From positions 124,001 to 188,000 of the forward strand of contig JAQGDQ010000307.1 in the NCBI GenBank assembly GCA_030141605.1: DNA of 64,000 nt, written 5' to 3'. The notes under the pieces were generated by a model. It was not told the DNA's origin. It did not search any database and saw only the letters and a list, made by a program, of their open reading frames with translations. The position numbers were made by a program, and so were the translations under genes. This document shows, in pieces, positions 36,801 through 49,504 of the stretch (position 1 is its first letter; the number at the start of each line of letters is the position of its first letter). Source of the DNA: Tubiluchus corallicola (taxonomy: Eukaryota; Priapulida; Priapulimorpha; Priapulimorphida; Tubiluchidae).

Positions 36801-38015
36801 CATTTTTCTTCTCTTCTCTTAAAAATAAATACAAGTTTTCGTTATTTTTCTCATGGATAAAAACTAAAGGCAAAATCAATTAAGAACATTGCTTGAAATA
36901 AATTGCAAAAGCTAGATAGTAGCTAGGAGAGAATGTTGGCTAGCTGACAATGTCGGTACTCGAATGAGACTCTAATCATTGTTAATTCAGATTAAAACTC
37001 TTGTAAATTAAAGCATTTCAACTTTGCTATGAACTTTTGGAACTAATCCTGATTCTGTTTCTTTGCAATACTAAATCAAACTGAAATACTGGTATTGGAA
37101 ATTTAGAAATGCCAGAAAGTACGAGATGCACCACACTCTTGACACTCAATTAAGATATTGTTAGAGCTTTTTTATTATTTTTTTAATAGACCACATAGCT
37201 TGATTGAAGTAGGAAGTTACTTTAGCGTGTTTAGCATGTTGTATGGCTTCACAGATAATAGATAATAATCACACCTTTGTGCCCCATGGAAGAATATAGT
37301 TTCTAGTCTTAATAATTGTCCTTTGCATATGTAATGGTGATAATTAGTTTTGTAATGGGTCTTTATACAAAATTATTATAAAAAAAATTTTCACAAAAAT
37401 ATGAATATAAATAGCTATCATGTCATCTGATTATTGTATCAATGCTTTGTTGTTTTCCGATGTGTGAAGTGTTATGCTGCCACTTCAGTTTAAAATGTTT
37501 AATGTTCACATGTAACTCACATATTTAAGTCACTTATGCATGTTAATAGGATTAAAGCAAAGCCTATAGTTTTTCGACATGTAGGTCATGTTTTCTTTTT
37601 ATCACAAGTAAATTTGGGTTACTCAAAAGTCTTAATTTCTAGAAAGAAGGCACATTAGAATCAGTGTGTCACTAAATTATGCTTTTCTAAATCCTAATGA
37701 TTATTTCCCGGAAAATTCATGAATGCACACGTTAGATGAACTGCATTGCCATGAACAACCACTGTGCTTGCATTTCATATGAAGTGTGGTATTTTATAGC
37801 ATTGTCAAATGTAAAATTGTCATAGGCTTAATTAGCACTTACATGAACTCTGAACTGCCTCCTAAATGTAATAGTAGATTTCCGTACAACTTCTACCAAC
37901 TTTCAAAATTTCAACTGTTATGAGTTTTGTTGGAATGGTTTTTCTTGCATTAAGTTAGTGACATGGTGTATATCACAATACTTGTTGAATAATAAAAGTT
38001 TTTAAAATCCAGTTC
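33808..38015 (+). other. Probable long 3' UTR of the unrecognised gene
   Basis: From the TAG at 33807 to the aataaaa at 37991 there is AT- and T-rich DNA with no convincing exon, splice pair or ORF on either strand. The length, about 4.2 kb, is long but plausible. Several T-rich and TTGTA-containing stretches could bind RNA-binding proteins. An unseen small gene cannot be excluded. Confidence 0.5.
37991..37996 (+). terminator. Poly(A) signal AATAAA of the plus-strand gene
   Basis: A canonical AATAAA followed by a T-rich region (ttattctgtctttttaatt) within about 40 bases, as expected downstream of a cleavage site. Assignment to the gene starting at 24222 assumes one continuous last exon. Confidence 0.5.
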
Positions 38016-38338
38016 TTATATTATTCTGTCTTTTTAATTGTTACATGTAAAATTCGTGTCACTGACTAACCAAGCATATTATTGCAAGATGAGCTGCATC
38101 AGAATACAGTACTGATCAGGTAAGTGTCTTGTCTGGTATTATGAACATTAGTGGAAATGGCATTTTACTTTTTGAATAGTGTATAAAACCGTGAAATCCC
38201 TTACCAACTATAGTAACTCACATTATGTATGGCAACAGTTAGTCGCTGACTGTTTATGTAATTATTATGGTACTTCAACTAAGCATTAGGAATCCTCACA
38301 TAAAATAACTCATAGTAGATTAAGTAATGACCAAATTA

Positions 38339-38344
38339 TTTATT
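38339..38344 (-). terminator. Candidate poly(A) signal AATAAA of CPSF6
   Basis: The plus-strand TTTATT reads AATAAA on the minus strand. It is the first canonical signal met before the opposing gene's own poly(A) signal, so it is a reasonable distal end for CPSF6 if the long 3' UTR is real. Other, nearer signals exist. Confidence 0.35.
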
Positions 38345-41300
38345 ATACGATAGTCATCACAGAGGTCTCCATTTTCTGTCGTCTAATAGAACTGACTTTA
38401 AAGTATCATCTGAATTATGTACATTTCAGCACTTGTAATCTGAACTCTAATCTGCACTCTATATTTTGTATACAAAGTTACAAATTAAAATATTCACACA
38501 TTTGAATGCCTTAATTATTCACTGTGTTTGATGATTATCAATGAGAAAAATTAAATTGTATGAATGAGCAGCTTAATAAAAAGATCTGGAAAATAATACC
38601 ACATAAGCTAACTGCTGGACTTTAATGTTATTCATGCCCCGAAGAACTAGCAACTGGCTAGGAACCTTTTGATTGCTGGCCACATGCAAGCCATCAAGCT
38701 AAAGGGTTATAAAAAATGATATATTGCTTATTCTACTCATTTTCAAAACAGATAAGATAAACCATTTTACAGCTGGAGACATTTAACTATAAGCACTGCT
38801 CATTCATCTAAATGATAAGGAGTTCCACCAATATTAACTAAATTACAACCCAAATTCATGCAGAGGCTTTACATGATATTGCATGTTGTAGATACCATAT
38901 TCCTGCTCTACAAGTATTTGAGAGTTAGTCATGAGTAACTCAGTAATGCAGGGTTTAGTCAGTCTAGCCAGACAATGCTGCAAGTCCTTGGTTCAGTGTT
39001 CCTAAGTTTGGAACCAAAAAAGAAAAGAATTCATAGACACAGCACACTGAGCGCAGACATAGCCAGACAAGCTGCTAAAGCAAATCTAGTCTTGCATATA
39101 AAAGCTGGTACAATTAAATTTTAGAATAGGAAGCAAAAAACTAAATCAGAAAATCTTAGGAAAACAGGGTGAAACTAAACCACAAAAAAAAAAATTATTT
39201 TGTTACACATTCAAATTTAAAAATGGACATCAGTAAAAAAATCTCATAGTTACATAATACAGAAATATACCAAAGGCTGGCAGCTAAAACCAACGGACAG
39301 CTCCATGATTAACCTTTATTATCTATAATTTTTAATTCTGCAGCATCATTTGATGCCTAGACATAACAATTCAAAATTCCCGCAGCATCTAAAATAATAT
39401 ATCAAGAGATTGTTGTTATAGCCAAACATAATTATACATGTGTACCATTTGCATACCAACCACAATGCTTTCTCAAAAGAAAAACACAGCAAGTTTTATA
39501 GATTTTGTGATTATTAGATGGAAAAATGTAGACAACACTTTCAAAAAGCTAAAATAAACCAAATACACAGCGTGACATACAGATGATGGGAACAGGGTGT
39601 GTATTGCAACGTACAGTGCACGACATTTCACATCAATATAGTGCCCATAATTATAGGACTAATGGCTTTAGCTGTAGCAACTTGGTAACATACACAAATG
39701 AAGACATTGAAGAGACTATAATATTTAATTTCACAATCAAGCTATTAAATAATTTGCACCATACCTCTCCATGATGAAGGACATAAAGTGATGTCTTATA
39801 TTATGGGCAGAAGAGGAAATATATAAGTTAATGTCAGTTTAATGCACTGGAAATGCTAATGTTCAATATGAATTACTATCAGAGTCAGGTACATTGCACT
39901 TTTTCAGGTGCGCCAAGGAGCAACAGCAGTTTCAATGGCTGAAATAGAAACGTTTTACTAAATGCTACAACTTTAGCAAGCCATTATTTTTGTAACTCAA
40001 CAACATGTTTGGCACAGTCCCATCGTATGCTCTTTAAATGTTTCTATCATTTCAAAAACCGTGATATTGGGAAACACGAGTTAAATTTAAAGTTTATCAA
40101 TCAGATACTGTTGGCTGTTATTGCCTGCAGTAAATCTGGTATTTTACAATTACACGTAACACAAATTAATACGACAAACTGGCAATATTTAACACACACT
40201 GGCTGACCGACAATGTACAATGGTGATAGTACTATGTACTCAAACCATTTTTGTTAAAAACCGTATTAACTCTATTCATAATAATGAATTATTATCACAA
40301 AAAATTACTAAATTGTTGTCTGACCATAATTGATTTTTAATAGAGAACTAGTTAATACTTGCGCTGCCAACGATACTTTGGCATAATTTTGCTGTAACTA
40401 CCCGTAATATTTTGTACTACTTATTCTATATAATGGTCATGTAGCGCCGTAGTAATAACAGATTTTCCTAAAATAATTTTATAAAAAACTTGCAATTCAT
40501 ATATTTTGGCGATACTTTCAGGCCAGCTAAACCGTAAGTGACAGACAAGCTGAAAACTCCGCACTTACAGTGAAGTTAACCATAGATATGCACCTTACAC
40601 TACTAGTTGATGGTATGGTAGAATTTTCATGTACATGTTTTTGTTTCTGGAGTTTCTGCTTATAGAGTTTAAGGAATTCAAAATAGTACAAAGCAGACAA
40701 ATTAAACTTAATTCAGCCAACAGTACACCTATGTTGGCCTATAATACTGGTTAATGACTTAACAGACAGTGTAAAGTTAAGCAAATGCAGCCGAATTTCT
40801 AGAATCATCAAGTGATCCTACAATGGATAATAAAAAAAGTAACATTCACCACAAAGAGGAAGCAAACAGTATTAAAATAAAAGATTTCTATGAAACATGA
40901 ATACATTTACAGTGGAACAGTGACGCGAATTTTTAGGCAATGTTTTCATACCAAATATTGAAAATTATAAGCAATTTTTGATACCCAAGAAAAGGTACTG
41001 ATAACCATTTTACTAAGGAATCAAGATAACTCCAAATTAGTTGTACTGAAAAATTACCAATCTAGTTTTAATCACATATGCAATATCTCTGATTGTATAT
41101 ATATTATGGTAATATTATATATGCAATAAAACTCACTATAAAGTGATGTGAGCCATAAATGTAAAAATGTGTGTGGACACTTATAATGCCTACAAGTGAA
41201 TTACTTGTCCACTAATCAGATGCAGATCATCTTATGCCATAAACAGAACGAGACTAGTGTAATTATAAGAATTTAGTTAATTAACTAGGAAGACATCTAA

Positions 41301-43893
41301 CAAGATTTGCTTTTACTTGATTTATCGCAAAAACTAGCACAGAACAATTTCTGTCCGTCTTACAACTAATAATTCCATTGACACAACAGCACACAAAGTT
41401 TTTGCAATAAATGTACAGGGCTGCATTCTCTCCCCTTTACAGGTCTATGAAAAACCTAGTGTAGAACAAAAAATAATTACTGGACAGAATTTATTGGTGA
41501 AATATATACTTACACAGCAAATAGTGCTGCAAAATGTCAATTTAATAACCAACTATTAAGGTTACTTGGTGTAGGTAGAGGAATTACACACATTCTTGGT
41601 TGGTACTTGGCAACAAGAGTAATGACAAAATAGGGGTAACAGTCAGTTTACACTAGTGTAAAGTTAAGTTTGCACGACTGCTTGGAATATTTGAAGTTTG
41701 TCTTATGACATATTATTGCTACTGATGTGAATAGTAATGCCGCTATTAAGTAGTTTCTATCTTTAATTTTCACAGAAAAAAAAGACAAAAGCCAATTTAA
41801 CAATAGGAGCCATGAAGGTAACCATCTCTAATGAGTGTTGGAAATTCTAAGCAGGATAAATTTGCTAAGTTACAAAAGATATTACATAATTGTTATTTCG
41901 TATAACATTATTAGACACAGAAGAGCCATATTAAAGCACTTATAGTAGTCACTTTAAGACTTGCTGTAACTTGTTATATTAAACTATCTGTTTTGAAACA
42001 ATTTTGCTGCACCTCAATAAAACAGAGAGCAGCTTAAATGCATGGTTCAAGTGGGGTGTTACATTTAAAAAGCTTGTACTTTTTCTACTACCTTTACAAT
42101 ATTATTTACAAGTGATCTTTAGGTATGCTTCTCATATTTTTACAGACACGCACATGCACGCACGCACACACAAACACAAAGCGCCCACATTCACATAAAC
42201 TCGTATTAATGTTTGGATAAACACTTTACAGCTATAACCTCAGCAAATTAACCAAACTGCAACAGTAAGAATTCCTTGGCTGCACTCACAGATTTAAATG
42301 ACATATGCGCAAAGAAATTTACAGACATGTTAGGAGCAGTTATTAAATACACAAAAATCTAACCTTTAAGACATACATATGCAAATTCTTCAGGAATATA
42401 TGTACAACAGAGAGAAGACTATCCTAAAACCAAGCTGCAGTTGAATTTTGGGCAAGCAGTAGCTTTTAGTAATAGAACAACTTTAATTAACTTTTCTTGT
42501 CAAATTTCAAACAGAAGACAAAAAAAATCACAAAAACGTCTGCTATGTTGAATGCTGAAAAATATAAACGACAGCCCACTAATATTCAGATACAATTTGC
42601 AAGAACAGAGGAATATAAATATTGTTAACTTTGTAGATTTATAATTATAAGCTACTGACAAACTTAGAACTTAGACGGAATCACTAAGAAGTACAAAAAA
42701 TTTTACATAGCAGTAGAAACAGATCGTAAGTTGCTGTTCTACTGTAAAGTTCCACAGACTGAAGTGCAGCACAAAAGTGTTTGGGAAATCAGAACAAGTA
42801 GCAGATAAACAAGAATTATAAAATATTATGAACACTGTGAAGGTCACTGTAATATAGCAATTAAACACTAATGGAGTGACATTACTAACTAATATTGTCT
42901 AGTCATGGTGTTCGTGTTTAGGCAATTATTAAAAAATTTATTTGTGCGGTTCTTCGTGAAACAACAGATTGCAATTATAATTATAATGCACAGAATGAGA
43001 TTAGCAAGGGAACTGTACATCAAATTAAGTAAAAATATCTCCTGTTACTGTAAAAAGATACTGTTGTCTTACTTGTGCATCTAAAGCAATGCAAAAGGCA
43101 AACATTTTTAATTATAATGCATGCATCCGCACTGATTAGCCATTCTTTGCGTACTAACATAATACCAATTACTTCAGTATTTTTTATGCAGCCCTAGCAA
43201 TCTTTTTCTTGCGCATATGTGGCATTTACATCTATGGATACATTTCAACATTATGAATACATTAGTGCGACTATTTTTGGTAAAGTATTAAGCCCTAATT
43301 AGATTAATCAATGAACATGAATAAAACAAACAAGTCATTGTGGCTTAATATATATATATAATACTCACCAGAATATACCAAACTAGAGCAAAGTGTTTTA
43401 ATTTCCACATTTAATATGCTATCACCATAAAGATAAAATAGCGAATTAAAACACCCTTAAATGGATGACAACTTTCTTTATCTGCACAAAATCAGCAGTA
43501 AAATTTAAAGGATTGATGAAAATCTTAAACCAGAATTAAGTGACTCTTATGCATTCAATTGACACAGTTATTAATAAACACGAATGTCTAAATTTTTACT
43601 CCAGCTTTGCACAAAAACCACGAGTCCAAACAGGAGAGTGATCCATACTTTTTGCTGCCATAGATTCTTTTCCAGTACTCCAAAAGACTCTGTGATCCAG
43701 TTCATTTGATGAAAGCTGCTTTCATTCACAAACTTGCATTATTTTTCCTTTACACTGTTTTATAACAATTCACACTAATTACACGTTGACGAAATAGTGA
43801 ACACGAACTCGCTAAACGTTCAATTTAAACGCGTTTTTTGCTTATAACATCGTCGAATAGGAGGTGGTATATAGTTGATGGGCTTACAAGTAC
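38345..43893 (-). other. Inferred long 3' UTR of CPSF6
   Basis: No coding exon longer than a few dozen codons is found on either strand across this 5.5 kb. A good pyrimidine-rich acceptor (ttccaatctag on the minus strand) sits at its upstream edge, and a GTAAGT donor lies directly after the CPSF6 stop codon, so the interval could be CPSF6 UTR joined by a 3'-UTR intron. The alternative is intergenic DNA. The most coding-like part is the 44-codon ORF at 43571-43705. Confidence 0.4.
43571..43705 (-). CDS. 44-residue small ORF with a membrane-like segment
   Basis: ATG at 43705 to TAA at 43571 encodes a peptide starting MNWITESFGVLEKNLWQQ and containing KVWITLLFGLVVFVQSW, a hydrophobic run of about 14 residues compatible with a single membrane span or hydrophobic helix. 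The block is less AT-rich than its surroundings and is preceded by a small hairpin (atgaaag/ctttcat). It may be a micropeptide, a conserved untranslated RNA element, or chance. It lies inside the inferred CPSF6 3' UTR on the same strand. Confidence 0.3.
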   Translation of the reverse strand: MNWITESFGVLEKNLWQQKVWITLLFGLVVFVQSWSKNLDIRVY

Positions 43894-44024
43894 CTAGATT
43901 GGAAGAAACAAGCAAAAAGTTTCATTATACAATTCCAAACTTACCATTGTATAAAGTACACAAATAACAGCAGTATACAACCTAGCATATGTTAACAAAA
44001 ATATAACCAGGTATCCACTAATAC

Positions 44025-44054
44025 AATATATATATATATGTATGTATGTATGTA
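44025..44054. repeat. (TA)n(TGTA)n compound microsatellite
   Basis: A TA run passes directly into TATG/TGTA tetranucleotide repeats. It lies in noncoding DNA downstream of CPSF6. Confidence 0.9.
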
Positions 44055-45326
44055 ATGCCAGTCAGCCAGTTTACAAATCACCCCAAATGCTTATTTGTAA
44101 ATATCACCTAAAAATATGGTAAAATCTGTACAAAACTGAAAGAGCAACACAGCACCATATAAAAAAGTAAATATGTAATAAAAATTAAAAACATTATATA
44201 AAATAAGAATCTGAATATATAAAATTGTAGCTCCATATGTGCGCAGAACAACCTGTAGATAACAGAATTGTTAATTAAGTCCTAATTACACACGCTAACT
44301 ATCAAATATAGTTTATAGTACTCTGGACGTATATCACCGTCGACATCAAAATCTACACTGAAATCAAAAGTACACAGATAATAATTTAAAACACAACAAA
44401 TGAGAAAAATTAATGTATATTCCAGGAATTAACAATCCATATTTTCAATATCCCACCAGCATTTTTGTCGTTAACAAAAAATACTACAATTTTTGTAAAA
44501 TTTTTTAGTTAAACTTGTAAGTTTTCATGATAAGCCAAATTCACGTTTGGCTAATGAGCCCCTAAAACTTAAAATTATAAAAAGATCAATGTGGACAATT
44601 CATGACATCGTACTCTATGTCAAGTCAGAATATTGAAAAACATACTATGTTACCTTCCCAGAATAACTATAAACAACAAAGACTAATCTAGCATGCATTA
44701 AACAAGCGTAGAAATAGCCTACTCATATATATATGGAGTGAAACATGTTTTAAACATTTTTGTTGCATAGTCATTTAAGTAATATAAAACAAAACAAAAT
44801 GAGTGAATAGTTTGCCCCGAAGAAAAATGATAACTTGCTGAAAAAGAAATATATACTGAGTTATATCAACATGGCTAAGTATTTCATAAAAGTTTCATAA
44901 ACATAACAATTGTAAAAAAAGGTTAATAAGAAAATATCACAGGTTTAGCACTTACTTAACAGCTAATTACAGATAGCATTATAACAAAACTTAAAAATAT
45001 GTTGATGAAATATAAAGATAAAAAAAGAGGGTAAAACTCTATAAAATGCTATACCTATGAAACTTTGGTTAAATCCGGTCTATTTACAATTTCATTATCA
45101 CCAATTCAAGAATATACCTACTTGGGTATTTTTCCTCTGCTAAATACCACTTATTGTTTTTTCTTAACTTTAAACGTTCAAATTCAAAAATCAAATGTCT
45201 CTTACTAGAAAATATAGTTTGAGTATTACTCAGAGTTAGTTCCAAATTTGTGATATGTTTAAGCTTTGTTTTATAAGATTTCATGGTTTTGTTAAGTTAA
45301 ACATTTCAAGCAAAAAATCAGTATCT

Positions 45327-45450
45327 TCATCATCATCACGCTTACTGCTACCATCATCAGCTTTATCGCCATTCATCATCGCTGCCTCATTATCATCATC
45401 ATTTATCACAGTTGCCACCTTCATCATCATCACTACCTCTCATTATCATG
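45327..45450. repeat. Imperfect (TCA)n trinucleotide tract
   Basis: Repeated tcatcatcatc blocks with interruptions run over about 120 bases. Frames through the tract encode Ser or His/Asp-type homopolymers but have no gene context. Confidence 0.85.
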
Positions 45451-47558
45451 ATTACTAAATGCCACAATCATCGCCAGATTAAAGTATAATTACCTCAACT
45501 AGTTATCAAACAAGTGAAACTACTTAAGAAGTACTAGTCAAAACTCTGCAAAAACATTTAGCATATAATTGGAATTACGTTTAAAAATCTTGTATTCATT
45601 ATCACATTATGCTTTGGTAGTTTAATGTAATACGTGCGAACAGATATAAGCCAGTTAAGCAGAAAGTAAACAGGATATTCAATCACCTATCAGCTCAATA
45701 GTATTTTTAGTGCAAAGCCATTGAATCTGAATCTGGAAATATATCACCTCCCTTCAGTCCAATAAACAACTTTGTAAAACAGTATGTGTGACTTTACAGA
45801 CCAGTTCAGCTTTTGAGTTCCAACCAAGACCCTCACAAGGTTGCAGACAAAATTATTTTGTAAAACAAGTCGAAATTTGAAAAACATCACAAGCGTCACC
45901 TTCACAAATGCTGATTGTAAGAAGAGTGTTGGCTATGAAATCTAGGTATGCCTACTACATCCCATAACAAACGATTTTTTTTCAATCCCAAAAAAACAAT
46001 GGGATAACACGCAAAAATAATTTGTTCATGTTCCACACACTGACCTAGACAAAAACATTCACCTAATTCGGATTTGTAGTAGGTAACAGATTTATAAATA
46101 GAATCTTAAACTATCTAAGAACAGACCAATAATAAATAACTTTACTATTACGCTAAATTAAGCCGATTATACATCGAAGTGATAGTAATGTGACGGTCGT
46201 CTAAACATTACTAGCAAATACAGACCAAAAAATTTAACCCTCGCCCAGCAATACGCCATCAAGATGCATTACTACTAGTAACCAGGAAGTAAGATGTGCT
46301 AGTGAAACACTTTTGTCAGCAGCATTAGCTGTATTACTTTCCTTTGCTTGTCCATAATGTAACCATTAACTGAATAAGAGTGCAAATGGAGAATTAGAGG
46401 AATAAGCATACAGTGCTTCAATTAGTTTTCCACATAACTACATTTCACTAATTAAGTCTAATACAACCCTTCTTTTGACAATATCAACAAAATGCATAAC
46501 CTAGGAATACTCCAAAAATAAAATACATTTCTAAACTAGATCATCTGAAAATTACATTCCAATAGCATCTGCATAAAACAAATATTTAACCTGAACAAAT
46601 GACAATAAAAACTGGTTTAAATTAAATTGGCGTGAAGTATTACAGAGACCTGCAATATTTTGCTGGGTAACTAAAGTATACTGTAAGTTTTTTCGTGTTT
46701 TCAATCCAACCGCCACCTCGAGGTGTAATCGGCGTAAGTTGAAAGTTTGTTGACACAGATGCATTAGATGGTTGCCAATAGCATACATAATTGCCTATCA
46801 AATATAACTTCTTAATTAGTTGCAGGAAAGATGCCGGATTTATGCATGAAAACAGAACCAATCAGCGAAATACTCAAGTTGCAGTTTATCATTTATGGAA
46901 TTCAATATGCCTGCAAAAAATGCAAGTGAAACATGTAAAGCTTTGGTAATTTCGAGATACACTTCATATGATTATTAAAACCCAATGATGAAAACTAGTT
47001 AGACAGCAAAGTGCATAACTAGAGTTAGTATTGCCACATGCATTTCAATTAAATGAAAATGTTACATTTATACTGTGACAACTCAGTTAAACCACTGAAA
47101 TGATGTTTTTAGATAGTTTGGGCACTTTTCAATGGTTTAACACTATATGTGAAGCACACCATTTATTCTAAAAGGCTTGATGACCAGAATCTCAATGAAA
47201 AAACACAACACACAACAAATTTGTAGTAAAAAAGCAACTAGTGGGAAAAAATCATATGCAGCAAAATTGCTAGCTGATTTCTCTGCAAATTAAATGGTGT
47301 AGAAGTTGTAAGATTAACATCAAACTTCTAATAAACACAAAAGTGCTAAAGGCATCATAAACGTGACAGTAAATTTTGACCTGAGCGCTTGGGCTGTTAA
47401 TGGACTGACTAAAATCTAGCTTAATATTAATAATATCACGATTAGCACTTTTGTTGGATAGTCTTTATAAGACTCAGTAATGCAGAAACCTTGTTAAAGA
47501 GTACAAACATACAAAAGTTTAGAAGTAAAATGCACACACGGGATACAAAACACTTACA

Positions 47559-49504
47559 TCAACGACGAGTCGATGAATGATAATCCCTCTCTCTGTCTCG
47601 ATCGTTACGAACACGATCATCACGCTCTCTATCTCTGTGCCGTCTTTCATCCTCGTATCTGTCTCGCTCTCGGCTACGATCGCGATACTCACGGTCCCGA
47701 GAGCGGGAGCGATCGCGACGACTGGACTTCTCACGACGTCGCTCACGATCTCTGGATCTGTCTCGGCTCTTGCTTCTGCAATAGCAATATAATAATACTA
47801 GCAGTGAAACAACAAGGCATCTTTATAATGTACCAGGGCCTACATTTGTCACAACTCAATGTTCAATCACCTGTGACTAATCAATTTACTTCACAAGTTA
47901 TTATTCATGCAAAGCTGAGCATCCAAAACTAAGTAATTTATAGCTTTTTTAGCAAGTTATCAAAGCTATAAACAAATGTTAGTAGTATTTGGTGTTAAGC
48001 AAACAACCTAACAGTACTTAAGCACACAGAATATACCTACCTATCTTACAACCATAAGGGACAAGCGACTCTTAATTATACTAGGCAGTGGTAAGATTAT
48101 GTAAGCATTTTGTTGGTAAACAAGGTGAATGAATACAGAAAACAATTCAAAAGAAATACTTTGGCATCTACAATGACTTCAGTCCACCACAGTCACGGAA
48201 AAATTGCCAACTATATTAAATCTCGTTATTCTACTAACCTAGAGCCGTATGACTTTTCTTCAATTCCATGCAAAGTATCCTGCAGTGATCCAATCAGAAT
48301 CTTACAGCGGTCATCTGTAGCAACTTTTGATTGCTTGATTAGGGAGATAGCTGTAACTAATGTTTCAATAGCACTGGCAAAGTCACCTGTAAGACAAATA
48401 CTCTTTTGTCAACCTAAAAACAAACTGTTTTAAACCCATATGCTGTTAAAATTCAGGCTAGAAAAGAATAATGTTGAACACGTGGAACCAATATTAAAGA
48501 ACTACACTGAACGGACAAGCTACAATAATATCACTATCTGACAAAAGTCACAATGATTATATATTGTTATTACAAATCTAATGATAGAGATGAGTCACTT
48601 AAGTAGGCACATGTAAAATTCGGTTTTTCTTGCCATTACGATGAATAACAAGTTAGGAAACTATAAATGTTCTATGATCACAGAGTGTGTTCTTGTTTAC
48701 TCTCTGCAATTATCTTAAGCACCACTTATACCATCGCTTGCATCACGGGATGACACATTATGTACCACTCACCCATCCAGTTTACACTTCCTCACACTAG
48801 CAACTAAAACAGCTAACAAGAATTAAGAGAGATGCTAAACAATAACTATCGATACAGATCTCGTATGGTATCGAATCAACTCAGAAATTAGCCTAGTATA
48901 GTTAACATATCAAAACTACCCAAAAAATTATTATCATATTGATACCAAGATACCCAAATAGCAAATCGTAGGCAAGTTGCCTTAGTTTGTGCATAGCATC
49001 ACTGCTGGACAATTTCCAAGCTTTTCATGCTTTTCTACTTTTGTCGCGATTTTTGCCAGGCAAGCCTACTTAAGAATGCAACATTAGGAATAAACAGGAA
49101 CTGTACTACCAAAAACGACTGCTAAATTCCCACAATACAGACAGTAAATAATTACTTGATAAAGTTTGTCTTTGATTTAGCATGTTTTTAGCACAAGTAC
49201 TAAATCAATTTACTAGACAAATATGTTGATTTTTGTGGAGTTTAAAAATGCATTGTATGGTATTATATCGTAAAAGAGTTCTAGTATCGTTATCGTATCG
49301 TATCGTATCGACGGAAAAAAGTATTGCATTGTAAAACAGTTAGCAAATTGTTTACCACTACTACAACTATTCAAAGTATTATGCATAAAGCATCACTCAC
49401 CTACACTAGCATCAGCAACAGCTCGTGAGATGGCGCTGCTTGACACAGATTTGTTCTTCGACATTAGTTCCTCAAATTCACTGTCTGACATAGATGGCTC
49501 AGTT
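47559..49504 (-). CDS. CPSF6: CPSF6 exons 12-14: conserved helical block and RS-like tail
   Basis: Exon 12 contains [20 protein letters not shown] and ISRAVADAS. Exon 13 contains [20 protein letters not shown] followed by [18 protein letters not shown], close to human throughout. Exon 14 is a single RS/RD/RE-rich exon ([20 protein letters not shown] and onward) that ends SSTRR before TGA. In human the RS-like domain binds SR-protein import and splicing partners. The exon-14 DNA is GC-rich compared with its flanks, and its complement opens shadow frames on both strands. Confidence 0.95.

Larger units (their letters stand above)
43894..47556 (-). other. Inferred 3'-UTR intron of CPSF6
   Basis: About 3.7 kb between a GTAAGT donor that begins one base after the CPSF6 TGA and a ttccaatctag acceptor. 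Contents are AT-rich, with a TA/TGTA microsatellite at 44025-44054 and a TCA/ATC trinucleotide tract at 45327-45450. If the donor is unused, this is ordinary 3' UTR or intergenic DNA. Confidence 0.4.

Noticed and set aside
45255-45458. Ser-rich plus-strand ORF
   Set aside because: Translation of the TCA trinucleotide tract.
47573-47932. Plus-strand ORFs over the CPSF6 last exon
   Set aside because: Antisense shadows of the arginine/serine-rich exon, whose codons avoid stops in the complement.
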